Shown piece after piece: positions 5,643 to 7,373 of a stretch of DNA of 7,373 nt. Numbering within the stretch: position 1 is the stretch's first letter; every line of letters begins with the position of its first letter. The translations under genes were made by a program, and so were the position numbers. The stretch comes from Clostridiaceae bacterium (GTDB lineage Bacteria > Bacillota > Clostridia > Oscillospirales > Acutalibacteraceae). The notes under the pieces were generated by a model that made no database searches, was not told where the DNA came from, and saw only the letters and a list, made by a program, of their open reading frames with translations. The stretch is from contig CAJGDU010000050.1 in the NCBI GenBank assembly GCA_904502175.1, positions 1-7,373 of the forward strand. Reading direction: 5' to 3'.

Positions 5643-6308
5643 TCAAAATCCGTGTTCTTTCAAAAATGCTTCGGTGAGGCCGGAGCTTTTTTCTTCCGCG
5701 GGCGATGCACCGCCGTTCCCGTAGGGACCCAGCAGCTTCTCCACATACTTCCCGATGACGTCGCACTCGAGGTTCACGGTGCTGCCGATGCCCTTCGACG
5801 ACAGGTTCGTCACCGCCTGCGTGTGGGGGATGATGGAGACCTTGAAACTGCGGTCGTCCACCGCGGCCACCGTCAGCGAGATGCCGTCGATGCAGATGGA
5901 GCCCTTCTCCACGATGTAGCGGAGCAGTTCGGGCGCGGCTTCGATGGTGTACCAGACCGCGTTGTCATCCTTTCGGAGTTCCTTCACGGTCCCGGTGCCG
6001 TCGATGTGCCCGGACACCATGTGTCCGCCGAAGCGGCCGTCCGCCGGCATGGCCCGCTCCAGGTTGACCGGGCTCCCGGGGCTTAAGTCTCCGAGGGAAC
6101 TGCGGGACAGCGTCTCGTGCATGACGTCCGCCGTGAAATAGGTGGCACCCAGTTCCGTGACCGTAAGGCACACGCCGTTGGTCATGATGCTGTCCCCCAC
6201 CTTCGTGCCCGCGAGCACCGTGCGGCAGCCGATGGTGAGCACCGCGCTGTTCACGCCTTTGTGGACGCCCTGCAGGGTGCCCACTTCTTCTACGAGTCCT
6301 GTGAACAT
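5643..6308 (-). CDS. ribE: Riboflavin synthase, alpha subunit
   Basis: This enzyme converts two molecules of 6,7-dimethyl-8-ribityllumazine into riboflavin plus the pyrimidine reused by RibH. The protein has 221 residues, the normal length, and shows the two internally repeated lumazine-binding barrels. The first runs from MFTGLVEEVG (1-10) through NGVCLTV (44-50) and HETLSRSSLGDLSPG (64-78) to VNLERAM. The second starts at FGGHMVSGHIDGTG (93-106) and continues through IDGISLTV (140-147) and IIPHTQAVTNL (159-169) to NLECDVIGKYVEK (179-191). The start at 6308 is fixed by an AAAGGAGG site 6 bases upstream and by the conserved MFTG opening. It overlaps the 3' end of ribD by 19 bases. In Bacillus nomenclature this gene is ribE; in E. 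coli it is called ribC or ribE depending on the source. The tail after about residue 192 is variable and ends KEHGF. Confidence 0.98.
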   Translation of the reverse strand: MFTGLVEEVGTLQGVHKGVNSAVLTIGCRTVLAGTKVGDSIMTNGVCLTVTELGATYFTADVMHETLSRSSLGDLSPGSPVNLERAMPADGRFGGHMVSGHIDGTGTVKELRKDDNAVWYTIEAAPELLRYIVEKGSICIDGISLTVAAVDDRSFKVSIIPHTQAVTNLSSKGIGSTVNLECDVIGKYVEKLLGPYGNGGASPAEEKSSGLTEAFLKEHGF

Positions 6309-7373
6309 GAGGGGCCTCCTTTCTTCACACGGCCGGTGATCATGATATCGTCGTCGAAGCGTTCCACTTCGATGTCTTCCAGTTCCGCGGCGTCCGCCAT
6401 TTTGGCAACGCCTTTCCCTTCCACGGGCGATCTGCTGTCAGCGCCCCCGACCAGTTTCGGTCCGAGGAACGCATAGACCCGGTCGACCAGTCCCGCTTCG
6501 AGGAAACTGGCGTTGACCGTGCCGCCGCCCTCGACGAGGACACTGTCGATGTCCCGTTCCGCGAGGACCTCCAGCAGGTGTTCGACGCTGACGATGTCAC
6601 CGTTCCCGCAGGGGATGACGTCGACATCGAGTTTGTTCAGCGCCTTTGCCTTCTCCTGTCCCTTGGCGGTCTGCAGGACCTCTTCGGTCGTGAAGACCCA
6701 GGTCGGGATCTCCCGGGCGGTCTGCGCGAGCTGACTGTCCGGCGGAAGCCGCAGCCGGCTGTCCGCCACGAGGCGGACCGGGTCCACGCCCTCCTCCGTC
6801 CGGCAGTTCAGCATGGGGTCGTCTTTCAGCGCGGTGCTGATGCCGACAAGGATGGAGGAGTACTTCTTCCGGAGTCCGTGGACGAAGTTGCGGGAGGCCT
6901 CCCCGGTGACCCACTGGGAGTCCCCGGTATGACAGGCGATCTTTCCGTCCAGGGTCATGGCATACTTCATGGCCACGAAGGGACGGTGGGTTTTGAAGAA
7001 GTGGAAGAAGACCTCGTTGAGGTCCATCGCCTCCTGTTCCAGAAGGCCGACCTCCACCTCGACGCCGGCGTCCCGCAGGGTCTGGACGCCCTTCCCCGCC
7101 ACCAGCGGGTTCACATCCAGCGCGGCGACAAAAACGCGTTTGATGCCCTTCTCGATGATGATCTCGGTACAGGGCGGCGTCCTGCCATAGTGGCAGCAGG
7201 GCTCCAGCGTCACATAGAGGTCGGCACCGGCCGGGTCCTCTTCACACCGGAGCAGGGCGTTGCGCTCGGCATGGTACTCCCCGACCTTCTCGTGGTACCC
7301 CTCCGCGATGACGCGGCCGTCCTTCACGACGACGCACCCCACCATGGGGTTCGGGCTCACATGCCCCTCGCCC
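6290..7373 (-). CDS. ribD: RibD: bifunctional diaminohydroxyphosphoribosylaminopyrimidine deaminase / 5-amino-6-(5-phosphoribosylamino)uracil reductase (N-terminus cut by window edge)
   Basis: RibD carries out the second and third steps of riboflavin synthesis: deamination of the pyrimidine, then NADPH-dependent reduction of the ribosyl side chain. The reading frame is open to the right edge. A GTG at 7360 could be mistaken for a start, but in-frame codons before it (Gly-Glu-Gly-His) continue the family's usual lead-in to SPNPMVGCVVV, so roughly 20 residues are missing outside the window. Numbering from that GTG, the deaminase domain has YHAERNAL (zinc His30, catalytic Glu32) and EPCCHYGRTPPCTEIII (zinc Cys55, Cys64). 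The reductase domain begins near RPFVAMKYAMTLDGKIA and includes DSQWVTG, VGISTALKDDPML and VEGGGTVNASFLEAGLVDRV. Both active sites look complete. The gene ends inside ribE. Any FMN riboswitch would lie upstream, out of view. Confidence 0.97.
   Translation of the reverse strand, partial: GEGHVSPNPMVGCVVVKDGRVIAEGYHEKVGEYHAERNALLRCEEDPAGADLYVTLEPCCHYGRTPPCTEIIIEKGIKRVFVAALDVNPLVAGKGVQTLRDAGVEVEVGLLEQEAMDLNEVFFHFFKTHRPFVAMKYAMTLDGKIACHTGDSQWVTGEASRNFVHGLRKKYSSILVGISTALKDDPMLNCRTEEGVDPVRLVADSRLRLPPDSQLAQTAREIPTWVFTTEEVLQTAKGQEKAKALNKLDVDVIPCGNGDIVSVEHLLEVLAERDIDSVLVEGGGTVNASFLEAGLVDRVYAFLGPKLVGGADSRSPVEGKGVAKMADAAELEDIEVERFDDDIMITGRVKKGGPSCSQDS
6315..6322 (-). promoter_or_regulatory. ribE ribosome binding site inside ribD
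   Basis: The minus strand reads AAAGGAGG, 6 bases before the ribE ATG at 6308 and inside the last codons of ribD. It decides the ribE start, which lies upstream of the ribD stop (6290-6292) and makes the 19-base overlap. Confidence 0.8.

Noticed and set aside
4463..5677. Long plus-strand open frame (about 400 codons) opposite ribBA
   Set aside because: Same reason: a shadow of a clear gene, with a His/Val/Asp/Leu-rich translation typical of antisense to GC-rich coding sequence and no plausible function.
1..7373. FMN riboswitch, CRISPR array, insertion sequence, tRNA or phage-type genes
   Set aside because: I looked in every gap, and none exceeds about 135 bases. There was no FMN aptamer-like sequence, no regular repeats, no transposase or integrase, and no tRNA-like fold. 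A riboswitch, if present, would be beyond the right edge.

Overview
This window looks like ordinary chromosome from a GC-rich, probably low-copy-mobile-element Firmicute, most likely a member of the Clostridia. Three things suggest this. Nearly every gene has a strong AGGAGG-type ribosome binding site. The riboflavin genes are in the ribD-ribE-ribBA-ribH order known from Bacillus and Clostridia. The two promoters I can see are TATAAT-type with extended -10 elements. The species cannot be named from this sequence alone. All genes look intact except the two cut by the window edges, and I see no mobile element, CRISPR array, tRNA or rRNA.

Right to left on the minus strand (about 7373 to 1948) lies a tightly packed gene train. 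It holds ribD (5' end cut by the window edge), ribE (riboflavin synthase), ribBA (fused DHBP synthase/GTP cyclohydrolase II), ribH (lumazine synthase), a HAD-family phosphatase, a small membrane protein and an acidic, probably disordered protein. The four rib enzymes cover the whole route from GTP and ribulose 5-phosphate to riboflavin except one dephosphorylation. The HAD phosphatase directly behind ribH is a sensible candidate for that missing step. The promoter, and any FMN riboswitch upstream of ribD, would lie outside the window.

A strong hairpin with T-rich flanks on both sides (1905-1937) sits between the end of this train and the end of a convergent plus-strand gene (1569-1895). That gene encodes a 108-residue protein with a signal peptide and one membrane segment, of unknown function. 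It has its own extended -10 promoter, placed back to back with the promoter of the leftward sbcD-sbcC operon.

The left part (1-1436, minus strand) is sbcD (complete) and the first 91 codons of sbcC, overlapping by 4 bases. They encode the SbcCD (Mre11-Rad50-like) nuclease, which processes DNA hairpins and double-strand ends. No clearly novel system is visible. The points most worth checking are the HAD enzyme as the missing riboflavin-pathway phosphatase and the three small unrecognised proteins.
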